From the NCBI RefSeq assembly GCF_000153305.1, contig NZ_CH724107.1, forward strand, positions 320,971 through 384,970: a stretch of DNA of 64,000 nucleotides, written 5' to 3'. Numbering within the stretch: position 1 is the stretch's first letter; each line of letters begins with the position of its first letter. This DNA comes from Oceanicola granulosus HTCC2516. GTDB lineage: Bacteria > Pseudomonadota > Alphaproteobacteria > Rhodobacterales > Rhodobacteraceae. Below, piece after piece: positions 21,748-29,737 of this stretch. The position numbers were made by a program, and so were the translations under genes. The notes below the pieces were generated by a model. The model worked only from the letters and a program-made list of their open reading frames with translations. It had not been told where the DNA came from and did no database searches.

Positions 21748-22767
21748 TCAGTCATCTCCGTCCAGCAGCGCCGCTTCCTGTTCGGCCGACAGACCGCCCT
21801 TGAGCGGCACGTCCCGCCGTGCGCGGTCCCAGGCCAGCAGGCGCGCGAGCGTGTCTCGCAGCGGCCGACAGGCGAGGCCGGCGGACCGGGCGCGGGCGGT
21901 GTCGACCTGCAGGAAGTACCGGAACTGCGGCAGGGCCGGCGCCATCAGGGGCATGTCGACCCACGGCGCGACGCCGGCCCCGACCACCCGCGCCTCGTCG
22001 ACCCAGACGAGCTCGGCGGGAGAGCCGGCGGCGTCCCTTGCGGCGGCGAGCAGGTCGGCCATCGGCATCGGTCGGCCGGTCACGTTCCACACCCCGCCGT
22101 GCGCGCTCTCGGCGCAGGCCAGCGCGAAGTCGGCGGCGTCGCGCACGTCGATGAACTGCACGGCCCTGTCGCACGGTCCGGGGGCGGGGACGCGCCGCCG
22201 GTCGCCGTGGGCGAGGTCGATCCGGCGCGCCCACCAGGTGAGCCGGTCGGTATAGTCGCCCGCGCCAACCAGCAGCCCGACCCGCAGCGCCGTCGCCCGC
22301 GCGCCCAGCATCTCCTCGGCGACCAACTCGCAGCCGCGCTTGAGCGGGCCGTAGGCGGCGCCGTACGCCATCGCCGAGGCACGCTCGCCCGGCGGTACGG
22401 CGCGGGCGGTGGCGAGATCGTCCTCGGTCGGAGCCGGAACGGGGTCGGTCTCGATGACGTGCGCGGTGTAGCTGCCGTAGGTCGAGATCGAGGAGACCAG
22501 CACGTAGCGCTGCAGCCCCGGCAGCGCCTCGAGCAGGGTGCGCACGGAGGCGGGGGTGTAGGCGCAGCTGTCGAACACCCAGTCGAAGGCCTCGCCCCGC
22601 AGCGGCGCGAGGTCGCCGTGGCGGTCGGCCCGGATGGTGCGGACAGAGCTCCCGCCGCGCACGGTCCGGCCGCGCGACAGGATGGTGACGTCGTGCCCGG
22701 CGGCCGTCGCGGCGTCCGCGATGGCGCCGCCGAGAAAGCCGGTTCCGCCGACGACGAGACAGCGCAT
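21748..22767 (-). CDS. NAD(P)-dependent epimerase/dehydratase (SDR) family
   Basis: 339 residues. Rossmann nucleotide site VVGGTGFLGGAI near the N-terminus (GGTGFLG), an SSISTYGSY segment at the usual Ser/Thr position and a YGPLKRGCE Tyr-x3-Lys active site, the extended-SDR arrangement. It resembles isoflavone-reductase/epimerase-like proteins acting on sugar nucleotides or similar substrates; the substrate is not evident. The ATG at 22767 is preceded by GGAAGGA. It stands alone between the tRNA cluster and a divergent HNH nuclease gene. Confidence 0.8.
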   Translation of the reverse strand: MRCLVVGGTGFLGGAIADAATAAGHDVTILSRGRTVRGGSSVRTIRADRHGDLAPLRGEAFDWVFDSCAYTPASVRTLLEALPGLQRYVLVSSISTYGSYTAHVIETDPVPAPTEDDLATARAVPPGERASAMAYGAAYGPLKRGCELVAEEMLGARATALRVGLLVGAGDYTDRLTWWARRIDLAHGDRRRVPAPGPCDRAVQFIDVRDAADFALACAESAHGGVWNVTGRPMPMADLLAAARDAAGSPAELVWVDEARVVGAGVAPWVDMPLMAPALPQFRYFLQVDTARARSAGLACRPLRDTLARLLAWDRARRDVPLKGGLSAEQEAALLDGDD

Positions 22768-22933
22768 GGCGTGGTCCTTCCCGGTTGATGCGGCCCGCGA
22801 GAGGCGCGGCCGCTGCTGGCACATCTTGGCCTTGCCAGCCTCAGAACGCCAGATATAGTCAGATCACGGCCGGGGCGGATGCTTCCGTCCTGACGCCGGC
22901 GAAGGCAGCAGGACGGGGACGGACTCGGGGCTC

Positions 22934-23518
22934 ATGAACGGCGATTTCAGGACACATTTCGTGCGCGAGGCGGCGGGCCTGCGACACCACCCGGCGCTGG
23001 TGCTCAACGCCGACTACCGGCCGCTCTCCTACTACCCGCTGAGCCTCTGGCCCTGGCAGGAGGCGATCAAGGCGGCCTGGCTCGACAGGGTCGACATCGT
23101 CGCCGAGTACGAGGAGGTGGTCCGAAGTCCCTCGACCACGATCCGGATCCCCTCGGTGGTCGTCCTCAAGGATTACGTCAAACCTCAGAAGCGCGTGGCC
23201 TTCACGCGCTTCAATCTGTTTCTGAGGGACGAATTCTGCTGCCAGTATTGCGGCGCGAAGGGCGATCTGACCTTCGACCACGTGGTGCCGCGCGCCCGGG
23301 GCGGGATCACCTCGTGGGAAAACGTCGTCGCCGCCTGCGCGCGCTGCAACCTGCAGAAGGGCTCCAAGAGCCTGCGCCAGTCGGGCCTGTCCCTGCGCAA
23401 GGCCCCGCGCCGGCCGGCCTCGGAGGAGCTGCGCAACACCGGCCGCAAGTTCCCCCCCAACCACCTCCACGACACCTGGCTCGACTTCCTCTACTGGGAC
23501 GCCGAACTCGAAGCGTAG
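22934..23518 (+). CDS. HNH endonuclease family protein
   Basis: 194 residues. C-terminal half has an HNH domain with zinc cysteines CQYC (103-106) and CARC (135-138), catalytic DHVVPRARGG (Asp115-His116) and Asn130. The N-terminal half (LNADYRPLSYYPLSLWPWQE) is the conserved leader of a family common in alphaproteobacteria. Probably a nicking/cleaving nuclease of unknown cellular role; its wide conservation suggests housekeeping rather than mobility. The stop codon TAG lies inside a REP-type palindrome. Confidence 0.85.
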   Translation: MNGDFRTHFVREAAGLRHHPALVLNADYRPLSYYPLSLWPWQEAIKAAWLDRVDIVAEYEEVVRSPSTTIRIPSVVVLKDYVKPQKRVAFTRFNLFLRDEFCCQYCGAKGDLTFDHVVPRARGGITSWENVVAACARCNLQKGSKSLRQSGLSLRKAPRRPASEELRNTGRKFPPNHLHDTWLDFLYWDAELEA

Positions 23519-23540
23519 GGTGCGCATTCATCGCGCACCC
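23515..23540 (+). repeat. REP-type palindrome A, copy 2
   Basis: GTAGGGTGCGCATTCATC head followed by GCGCACCC. It overlaps the stop codon of the HNH gene and lies nine bases from the stop of the convergent lipoprotein gene. Confidence 0.8.
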
Positions 23541-23549
23541 CCGGCCCCC

Positions 23550-24221
23550 TCAGTCGCAGATCCCCGCCACGTCCGCCTCCGGATACGGCAACACCACCTC
23601 CTCGGGCATCCGCAGCTCGCCCACCGGCATCGCCTGCCCGAGGAGCGCGCGGAGCCGGTCCGTTCGGGCCGCGTCCGGTGCGAGGGTGGCGCAGCAGATG
23701 TATTCCTCCACCAGCGCCGCCTGTTGCTCGTAGCCGTAGGCGAGGAAGTCCGGCGTCGCGTCGCTGTCGAACAGGTAGGGGTCCTCGATCGTCTGGTGCT
23801 CCCGCGCGACGCGGCCCAGCGAGTAGCCCGTCACCTCGCGGTTCTGCCACTGCCAGACATGGGTCAGCTCGTGGGCGAAGAACATCGCCGCCACGAGGTT
23901 CAGCCGCTCGGGCCAGTCGGCGAGGTAGTCGGCGAGGTACCAGTCGGGGTTCGTCACCACGTGGTCGAACAAGGTGATCCCGGCGGTGCGGGTCTCGAAG
24001 GTGGGGCCGGTGCTCGGCGGCAGGATCCGCTCGCGGCAGGTGGTGCGCGGGCGGGTCGGGTAGGTGAAGGTGAAGGCGCCGACGGGACCCGCCTCGGTGA
24101 AGCGGATGTCGGAATAGGCGGTGTCGGGGCCGAGGATCTGGGCCGCGAAGGCGCGCTCGGCGGGCGTGAGCGGGCGGGTGCAGGCCGAGAGCAGGAGCAG
24201 GGCGGCGAGGAGCGGGCGCAT
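23550..24221 (-). CDS. Putative lipoprotein with HELTH zinc-peptidase-like motif
   Basis: 223 residues. N-terminus LLAALLLLSAC is a lipoprotein signal with lipidated Cys14. The motif AHELTHVWQWQ (His117, Glu118, His121) is a metallopeptidase-type HExxH seen in DUF4157-like extracellular proteins. A third metal ligand is not obvious. Start is the ATG at 24221; an in-frame ATG at 24233 is equally possible. It probably sits in the outer membrane or periplasm. True protease activity is uncertain. Confidence 0.7.
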   Translation of the reverse strand: MRPLLAALLLLSACTRPLTPAERAFAAQILGPDTAYSDIRFTEAGPVGAFTFTYPTRPRTTCRERILPPSTGPTFETRTAGITLFDHVVTNPDWYLADYLADWPERLNLVAAMFFAHELTHVWQWQNREVTGYSLGRVAREHQTIEDPYLFDSDATPDFLAYGYEQQAALVEEYICCATLAPDAARTDRLRALLGQAMPVGELRMPEEVVLPYPEADVAGICD

Positions 24222-24314
24222 GGGGCCGAACATAGCCGGCGGCGCCGGGGAGGGAAGGGCGGCCGCGGCCACATATCCGTTGCCAGAGCGCCGGGCGCGG
24301 CGCAGGATCGGAGG

Positions 24315-25124
24315 ATGAGCGCGCGCGGCGACATCCGGGTCGGCATCGGGGGGTGGACCTACCCGCCCTGGCGCGGGACGTTCTACCCCGACAGGCTTCC
24401 CCGGAAGGACGAACTCGCCCACGCCGCCAGCATGCTGACGACGCTCGAGATCAACGGCACCTTCTACCGCACCCAGTCGCCCGCCACCTTCGCCAAGTGG
24501 CGCGAGGCGGCGCCGGCGGGCTTCGTCTACTCCCTGAAGGCGCCGCGCTACGCGACCAACAAGAAGGTGCTCGGCGAGGCCGGCGAGAGCATCGCGCGCT
24601 TCGTCGGCAGCGGCATCGCCGAGCTCGGCGACGCGCTCGGGCCGATCCTGTGGCAGTTCGCCGAAACCAAGAAGTTCGACCCGGGCGACTTCGCCGCCTT
24701 CCTCGCGCTGCTGCCCGCCGAGGCGGAGGGCCTGCCGCTGCGCCACGCGCTCGAGCTGCGCCACGAGAGCTTTTGCTGCCCCGAGGCGGTGGCGCTGGTG
24801 CGCGCGCACGGGGCGGCGATCGTCTGGGCGCAGGAGTCGCGCTTCGTCGAGATCGCCGACGCGACCGCCGATTTCCACTACGTGCGCCTCATGGGCACCA
24901 GCGACGGCCCGGCGGCGGGCTACGACGACGCCGCGCTCGCGGCCCACGCCGCCCGGCTCGAGGCGCTGGCGGAGGGGCGTGTGCCCGAGGGCGCGCCGAC
25001 CCATGGTGCGGCGGCGCCCGGTACGGCGCGCGACGTGTTCGCCTACGTGGTCGCCGGCCACAAGGTCGCCAATCCGGCCGCGGCGCAGGCGCTGATCGCG
25101 CGCCTCGGCGGGGCTAGTGGGTGA
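24315..25124 (+). CDS. DUF72 domain protein
   Basis: 269 residues with the family's opening (IRVGIGGWTYPPWRGTFYP), TLEINGTFYR and the FVYSLKAPRY segment of its TIM-barrel-like fold. Function is not established; some members resemble sugar isomerase folds. The ATG at 24315 has GGAGG immediately upstream. The gene converges on the LysE-type gene with an 11-base overlap of the 3' ends. Confidence 0.85.
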   Translation: MSARGDIRVGIGGWTYPPWRGTFYPDRLPRKDELAHAASMLTTLEINGTFYRTQSPATFAKWREAAPAGFVYSLKAPRYATNKKVLGEAGESIARFVGSGIAELGDALGPILWQFAETKKFDPGDFAAFLALLPAEAEGLPLRHALELRHESFCCPEAVALVRAHGAAIVWAQESRFVEIADATADFHYVRLMGTSDGPAAGYDDAALAAHAARLEALAEGRVPEGAPTHGAAAPGTARDVFAYVVAGHKVANPAAAQALIARLGGASG

Positions 25125-25713
25125 GGATCGGCCAGAGCGTCGCCACCAGCAGCAGCGCCATCGTCACGTTGAACGCGCGCCGCCGCGCCGGGTTGGTCAG
25201 CACCCGGCGGAGCTGCTGGCCGAGCGCCGCCCAGAGGCTCACGCAGGGCAGGCACACCGCGAAGAACAGGGCCGCCGCGACGAGGATCGTCAGCGCGGTC
25301 CGGTCGGGCAGGTAGACCGTCACCCCGGTCAGCGCCATCGCCCAGGCCTTCGGGTTGACCCACTGGAACGCCGCCGCCTCGAGCGCGGTCATCGGCCGCG
25401 CCTCCGCGCCGGGGGCGGCGTCGGGCCTGGGCTCGGCGGTGGCGATGCGCCAGGCGAGGTAGAGCAGGTAGGCGATCGCCAGCGCCTTGAGCACGGTCCC
25501 CGCGGCGGGCAGCCGCTCGAACACCTGCGCCAGCCCGAAGCCCAGCAGCAGGATCATCGACACCAGCCCGAGGGCGATTCCCAACATGTGCGGCAGCGTG
25601 CGGCGGACGCCGAAATTCGCGCCCGACGCCATCAGCATCACGTTGTTCGGCCCCGGCGTGACCGTCGTCACGAAGGCGAAGGCCACGAGGGCGTAGGCGA
25701 TCTGCGCTGTCAT
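25114..25713 (-). CDS. LysE family translocator
   Basis: 199 residues, about six membrane helices, with the LysE/RhtB signature FVTTVTPGPNNVMLMASG near the N-terminus and WVNPKAWAMAL in the middle. Probably exports an amino acid or related metabolite. It overlaps the end of the DUF72 gene by 11 bases and lies 34 bases downstream of phaZ on the same strand, so it may be co-transcribed with phaZ. Confidence 0.85.
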   Translation of the reverse strand: MTAQIAYALVAFAFVTTVTPGPNNVMLMASGANFGVRRTLPHMLGIALGLVSMILLLGFGLAQVFERLPAAGTVLKALAIAYLLYLAWRIATAEPRPDAAPGAEARPMTALEAAAFQWVNPKAWAMALTGVTVYLPDRTALTILVAAALFFAVCLPCVSLWAALGQQLRRVLTNPARRRAFNVTMALLLVATLWPILTH

Positions 25714-25747
25714 GACCCCTGTCGGCCGGACATCGGCCCGGCCCCCC

Positions 25748-27028
25748 TCACTCCGCCGCGACGACCGACGGCTTGGCCCGCCTGGCCTTGCCCTGCGGCT
25801 TGGCGTTGGCGTCGATGAATCGCAGCACCAGCGGGCGGATGTTGTTGCGCCACGAGGAGCCGGCGAAGATGCCGTAATGGCCCGCGCCCGGCTCGAGATG
25901 CGCGGCCTTCATGTCGTCGGGCAGGCCCGTCAGCAGGTCGAGCGCCGCGAGGCACTGGCCCGGCGCGGAAATGTCGTCCTCCTCGCCCTCGACGATCTTC
26001 ACCGCCACGTTGGTGATGCGCCCGATATCGACCTGCCGCCCGTCCACCACAAAGCGGTTGCGCGCCACCTCGCGGCCCTTGAAGATCCGCTCCACCGTCG
26101 AGAGGTAGAACTCCGCCGGCATGTCCATCACGGCGAGGTACTCGTCGTAGAAGACGTTGTGCCTGTCCTGGTCCGACGTCTCGCCGCGGGCGACGCGGAA
26201 GATCTGGTCGGTGAACGCCTTCGCGTGCGTCGCGCCGTTCATCGCGATGAACGAGGCCAGCTGCAGCAGCCCCGGATAGACCAGCCGCCCGACCCCGGCA
26301 TACTTGAAGCCGACGCGCTGGATCATCGTCTGCTCGAGCTGGCCCATGGTGACGGAGCGGCCGAAATCGGTGACCTCGGTGTGGTTCGCCTCCGGGTCGA
26401 TCGGGCCGCCGATGAGGGTCAGGGTGCGCGGCTGCGCGGCCGGCTCCTCCTCGGCGAGGTAGGCCGTCGCCGCGAGCACCAGCGGCGCGGGCTGGCAGAC
26501 GGCGATGACGTGGATGTCGGGGCCGAGATGGCGGATGAACTCGGCGCAGTAGAGGGTGTAGTCCTCGATGTCGAACTTGCCGGCGCTGACGGGGATGTCG
26601 CGGGCGTTCTTCCAGTCGGTGATAAACACCTCGCAATCGGGCAGCAGGCTCAGCACCGTCTTGCGCAGCAGCGTCGCGTAGTGGCCCGACATCGGCGCCA
26701 CCAGCAGCACCCGCCGGTCGCGCGGCTTGCGCCCCGAGACCTTGAAGTGGAGCAGGTTGCCGAAGGCCTTGTCGATCACCGTCTCGACGGAGACGACGTG
26801 GTCGCGCCCGTCCTCGGCGGTGACGGAGGGGATGTCCCACGAGGGCTTGGCGACCATGCGGGAGAACGACCGCTCCGTGACCTCGCCCCACGCCTTCATC
26901 ATCCCGATCATCGGATGCGGAACGGCGGCGACGGCCGGGTAGGAGGCGAAGGCGCGCGCCGTGGCGCCGAGCCACTGGTTCGTGTTGCGCGCCGTTTCCA
27001 TCAGGTCGTAGGTGAACATGAACTTCAT
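25748..27028 (-). CDS. phaZ: Intracellular polyhydroxyalkanoate depolymerase
   Basis: 426 residues. Mobilises stored PHA granules to hydroxyacyl oligomers. The alpha/beta-hydrolase fold has a cysteine nucleophile in VIAVCQPAP (Cys178) and an oxyanion segment APMSGHYATLLR, as in PhaZa1-type enzymes; the C-terminal GAGHYGIF provides the catalytic histidine. The ATG at 27028 is preferred over a GTG at 27040 because GAGGTGG lies upstream. Divergent from phaC across a 121-base intergenic region. The basic C-terminal tail may bind granules. Confidence 0.92.
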   Translation of the reverse strand: MKFMFTYDLMETARNTNQWLGATARAFASYPAVAAVPHPMIGMMKAWGEVTERSFSRMVAKPSWDIPSVTAEDGRDHVVSVETVIDKAFGNLLHFKVSGRKPRDRRVLLVAPMSGHYATLLRKTVLSLLPDCEVFITDWKNARDIPVSAGKFDIEDYTLYCAEFIRHLGPDIHVIAVCQPAPLVLAATAYLAEEEPAAQPRTLTLIGGPIDPEANHTEVTDFGRSVTMGQLEQTMIQRVGFKYAGVGRLVYPGLLQLASFIAMNGATHAKAFTDQIFRVARGETSDQDRHNVFYDEYLAVMDMPAEFYLSTVERIFKGREVARNRFVVDGRQVDIGRITNVAVKIVEGEEDDISAPGQCLAALDLLTGLPDDMKAAHLEPGAGHYGIFAGSSWRNNIRPLVLRFIDANAKPQGKARRAKPSVVAAE

Positions 27029-27149
27029 TTGGCCAACCACCTCGGTGCCGGGGTTGGCGCATCGCCTGTCCCGGCCATATGGTCTGAGAGACGGCCAGAA
27101 CGCGCATGCGCCGGATGCTGCAGGTGCAAACTAGGGTGGGGGAGATGTC

Positions 27150-28964
27150 GTGACAACTGAATCTTCGGACGACGGAAAAGACGCTGCGGCACCTGTGCTT
27201 TCCGCCCTCGAAACCAACCTCGCCCGCATCGACGACCTCAGCAAGCGCCTGGTCGCCGCGCTCGCCACCAAGCGCACGGTGCCCCGGGCGCTGCAGGCGC
27301 CGGGGCAGGACCTCTACATGCAGGCCGCCGCCGCGTACGTGGGCGAGATGATGCAGAACCCGGCCAAGATCATCGAGCACCAGGTCGGCTACTGGGGCAA
27401 GACGCTCAAGCACTACGTGGAGGCGCAGCAGGCCATCGCCACCGGCGGCCTCGCCCGGCCCGAGACCGAAGACGCCGCGCCCGAGGATCCCCGCTTCGCC
27501 TCGCCGCACTGGCAGGACAACCCCTACTTCCACTTCCTCAAGCAGCAATACCTCCTGAACGCCGACGCCGTGCAGACCGCCGTCGCCGACCTCGACGGGC
27601 TCGACGAGCGCCAGAAACGGCGGCTCGAATACTTCTCGCGCCAGATCGTCGACATGTTCAGCCCCACCAATTTCCTCGGCACCAATCCCGAGGCGCTCGC
27701 CCGTGCCGTCGAGACGGAGGGCGAGAGCCTGGTGAAGGGGCTCGAGAACCTCGTCGCCGACCTCGAGGCCAACGACGGCGAGCTGATCGTGACGCTGGCC
27801 GACAAGAACGCCTTCGAGGTGGGCGAAAACCTCGCCACCGCGCCGGGCGAGGTGGTCTGGCGCAACCACCTGTTCGAGCTGATCCAGTACGCACCCTCGA
27901 CGCCGCAGGTCCACGAGACGCCGCTGGTGATCTTCCCGCCGTGGATCAACAAGTTCTACATCCTCGACCTCAAGGAGAAGAACAGCCTGATCCGCTGGAT
28001 CGTCGAGCAGGGCTTCACCCTGTTCGTCGTCAGCTGGGTCGATCCCGACGCCAGCTACCGCGACACCGGCATGAGCGACTACGTCGAGGACGGCTACCTC
28101 GCCGCGATCCGCGAGGTGAAGGCGATCTGCGGCACCGAAAAGGTCAACGCGGTGGGCTACTGCATCGCCGGCACCACGCTCTCCTGCACACTCGGCGTGA
28201 TGAAGAAGCGCGGCGACACCAGCGTCAACGCCGCCACCTTCTTCACCACCCTTACCGACTTCTCCGACCAGGGCGAGGTGGGGGTGTTCCTCGACGACGA
28301 TTTCGTCGACGGCATCGAGGCCGAGTGCGCGCGCGCGGGCTACCTCGACAGCTTCTACATGAGCCGGACCTTCTCGTTCCTGCGCTCCAACGACCTGATC
28401 TACCGCCCCGCGATCCGCAGCTACATGATGGGCGAGGCGCCGCCCGCGTTCGACCTGCTGTTCTGGAACGGCGACGGCACCAACCTGCCCGCGAGAATGG
28501 CCGTCGAGTACCTGCGCGGGCTCTGCCAGCAGGACAAGCTGGCGACCACCGGCTTCGAGGTGGCGGGCGAGACGGTGCACCTGTCCGACGTCGAGGTGCC
28601 GCTCTGCGCCATCGCCTGCGAGAGCGACCACATCGCCGCCTGGCGCAGCTCCTACCGGGGGGTGGCGCAGATGGGGTCGGCCGACAAGACCTTCATCCTG
28701 TCCGAGAGCGGTCACATCGCCGGCATCGTCAATCCGCCGTCGAAGAAGAAGTACGGCCACTACGTCAACAAGGCGTGGCCGGAGAGCCCGGACGCGTGGC
28801 GCGCCGCGGCGCAGAAGCACGAGGGCTCCTGGTGGCCGCGCTGGGGCAAGTGGCTGGCGGCGCGCTCGGGCGGGAAGGTCGCGGCGCGCGAGCCGGGCGA
28901 TTCGGAGCATGTTCCACTGGCGCCCGCGCCCGGCACCTACGTCCGCGGCCGCCCTGCCGCATGA
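27150..28964 (+). CDS. phaC: Class I poly(3-hydroxyalkanoate) synthase
   Basis: 604 residues. Polymerises (R)-3-hydroxyacyl-CoA on the granule surface. Lipase-box-like GYCIAG with nucleophile Cys338, FWNGDGTNLP containing the catalytic Asp region, and SGHIAGIVNPP with the general-base His. Length and the N-terminal domain fit class I enzymes. The start is a GTG at 27150 with GGTGGGGGAG six bases upstream; no in-frame ATG fits better. It precedes phaP and diverges from phaZ. Confidence 0.94.
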   Translation: MTTESSDDGKDAAAPVLSALETNLARIDDLSKRLVAALATKRTVPRALQAPGQDLYMQAAAAYVGEMMQNPAKIIEHQVGYWGKTLKHYVEAQQAIATGGLARPETEDAAPEDPRFASPHWQDNPYFHFLKQQYLLNADAVQTAVADLDGLDERQKRRLEYFSRQIVDMFSPTNFLGTNPEALARAVETEGESLVKGLENLVADLEANDGELIVTLADKNAFEVGENLATAPGEVVWRNHLFELIQYAPSTPQVHETPLVIFPPWINKFYILDLKEKNSLIRWIVEQGFTLFVVSWVDPDASYRDTGMSDYVEDGYLAAIREVKAICGTEKVNAVGYCIAGTTLSCTLGVMKKRGDTSVNAATFFTTLTDFSDQGEVGVFLDDDFVDGIEAECARAGYLDSFYMSRTFSFLRSNDLIYRPAIRSYMMGEAPPAFDLLFWNGDGTNLPARMAVEYLRGLCQQDKLATTGFEVAGETVHLSDVEVPLCAIACESDHIAAWRSSYRGVAQMGSADKTFILSESGHIAGIVNPPSKKKYGHYVNKAWPESPDAWRAAAQKHEGSWWPRWGKWLAARSGGKVAAREPGDSEHVPLAPAPGTYVRGRPAA

Positions 28965-29012
28965 GCGCGAGCTAAGCCGTTGACCTGCTTCCTCTAGGGA
29001 AGAAACTCCATG

Positions 29013-29023
29013 CTGCAACGCAG
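29013..29023. promoter_or_regulatory. PhaR-type operator, upstream copy
   Basis: CTGCAACGCAG, an exact match to the CTGC-N3-GCAG pattern reported for PhaR of Paracoccus. It lies 26 bases, centre to centre, before the second copy and 90 bases before phaP. Confidence 0.6.
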
Positions 29024-29030
29024 AAAAAAC

Positions 29031-29059
29031 TTGAAATGCTGCGCCGCAGCGAGCATATT
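29031..29059 (+). promoter_or_regulatory. Probable phaP promoter with PhaR operator in its spacer
   Basis: TTGAAA (29031-29036), 17 bases, CATATT (29054-29059). The spacer contains CTGCGCCGCAG at 29039-29049, a second exact CTGC-N3-GCAG. A repressor bound there would block polymerase directly. Confidence 0.55.
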
Positions 29060-29102
29060 CCGATCAGTCGCAGAAAACAGTTTCGCCTGAAGGGATACTC
29101 CA

Positions 29103-29561
29103 ATGGCCACCACCACCAACACTCCCGATCTCGCCACCATGATGAAAGACATGATGGGCGCCTTCCCGATGGACACCAAGGGCATGGAAGACGCGTTCAA
29201 GACGCAGACCACGCTCGCCGAGAAGCTCTCCGCCGTCTCCATCGACGCCGCGCAGAAGTCGACCGAGCTGTCCGCCAAGTGGGCGAACGACACGCTGGTG
29301 CGCCTGTCGGCCATGACCCAGGCCAAGAGCGAGCCCGCCGATTACGCCAAGGCGATGACCGACTTCGCCTCCGCCTCCGCCGAAGTCGCCGCCGAGCACA
29401 TGGCCGCCTTCGCCGACATCGCCAAGAAGGTCCAGACCGAGTCGATCGAGCTGATGCTCGCCGCGGGCAAGGACATGACCGAGGAGATGACCGTCGCCGC
29501 CAAGAAAGCCAGCGACGACGTCACCGCCGCCACCAAGAAGGCCTCCGCTTCGGCGAAGTGA
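29103..29561 (+). CDS. phaP: Phasin (PHA granule-associated protein)
   Basis: 152 residues, almost entirely amphipathic helix rich in Ala/Lys/Glu, the phasin_2 type that coats PHA granules and controls their size. AAGGGA lies before the ATG. A strong terminator follows the gene, so it is probably a single-gene transcript. The two PhaR-type operators upstream suggest repression until granules titrate PhaR. A phaR gene, which follows phaP in many Rhodobacterales, is not here; a REP and a LysR-type gene occupy that place. Confidence 0.88.
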   Translation: MATTTNTPDLATMMKDMMGAFPMDTKGMEDAFKTQTTLAEKLSAVSIDAAQKSTELSAKWANDTLVRLSAMTQAKSEPADYAKAMTDFASASAEVAAEHMAAFADIAKKVQTESIELMLAAGKDMTEEMTVAAKKASDDVTAATKKASASAK

Positions 29562-29608
29562 CCGCGACACCCTGGCCGGCGGTCCTCCTCCCTGCCGCAC
29601 CGCCAGCG

Positions 29609-29640
29609 AAGGGGCGAGCCGAAAGGCTCGCCCCTTTTGT
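29609..29640 (+). terminator. Intrinsic terminator of phaP
   Basis: Perfect ten-pair stem GGGGCGAGCC / GGCTCGCCCC around a GAAA tetraloop, followed by TTTT. Confidence 0.92.
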
Positions 29641-29658
29641 CGTCTCCGGGGATCGCGG

Positions 29659-29684
29659 GGGTGCGCAATGAATGCGCACCCTAC
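29659..29684 (-). repeat. REP-type palindrome A, copy 3
   Basis: Same element as at 15362, with the GTAG head on the minus strand; it lies just after the phaP terminator. Confidence 0.8.
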
Positions 29685-29737
29685 GTTGCGGGCGGGTGGG
29701 GCGCGCCGTAGGTTGGCGGCGACGGCGGGGAGCGCGC

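Noticed and set aside
25710..29018. 1102-codon minus-strand frame over phaZ and phaC
   Set aside because: Covers phaZ out of frame and is antisense to phaC; residue composition is Arg/His/Gln-rich shadow sequence.
29672..29737. N-terminal extension of the LysR gene
   Set aside because: Starts inside a REP palindrome; the ATG at 29738 has a good ribosome site and begins the helix-turn-helix region.
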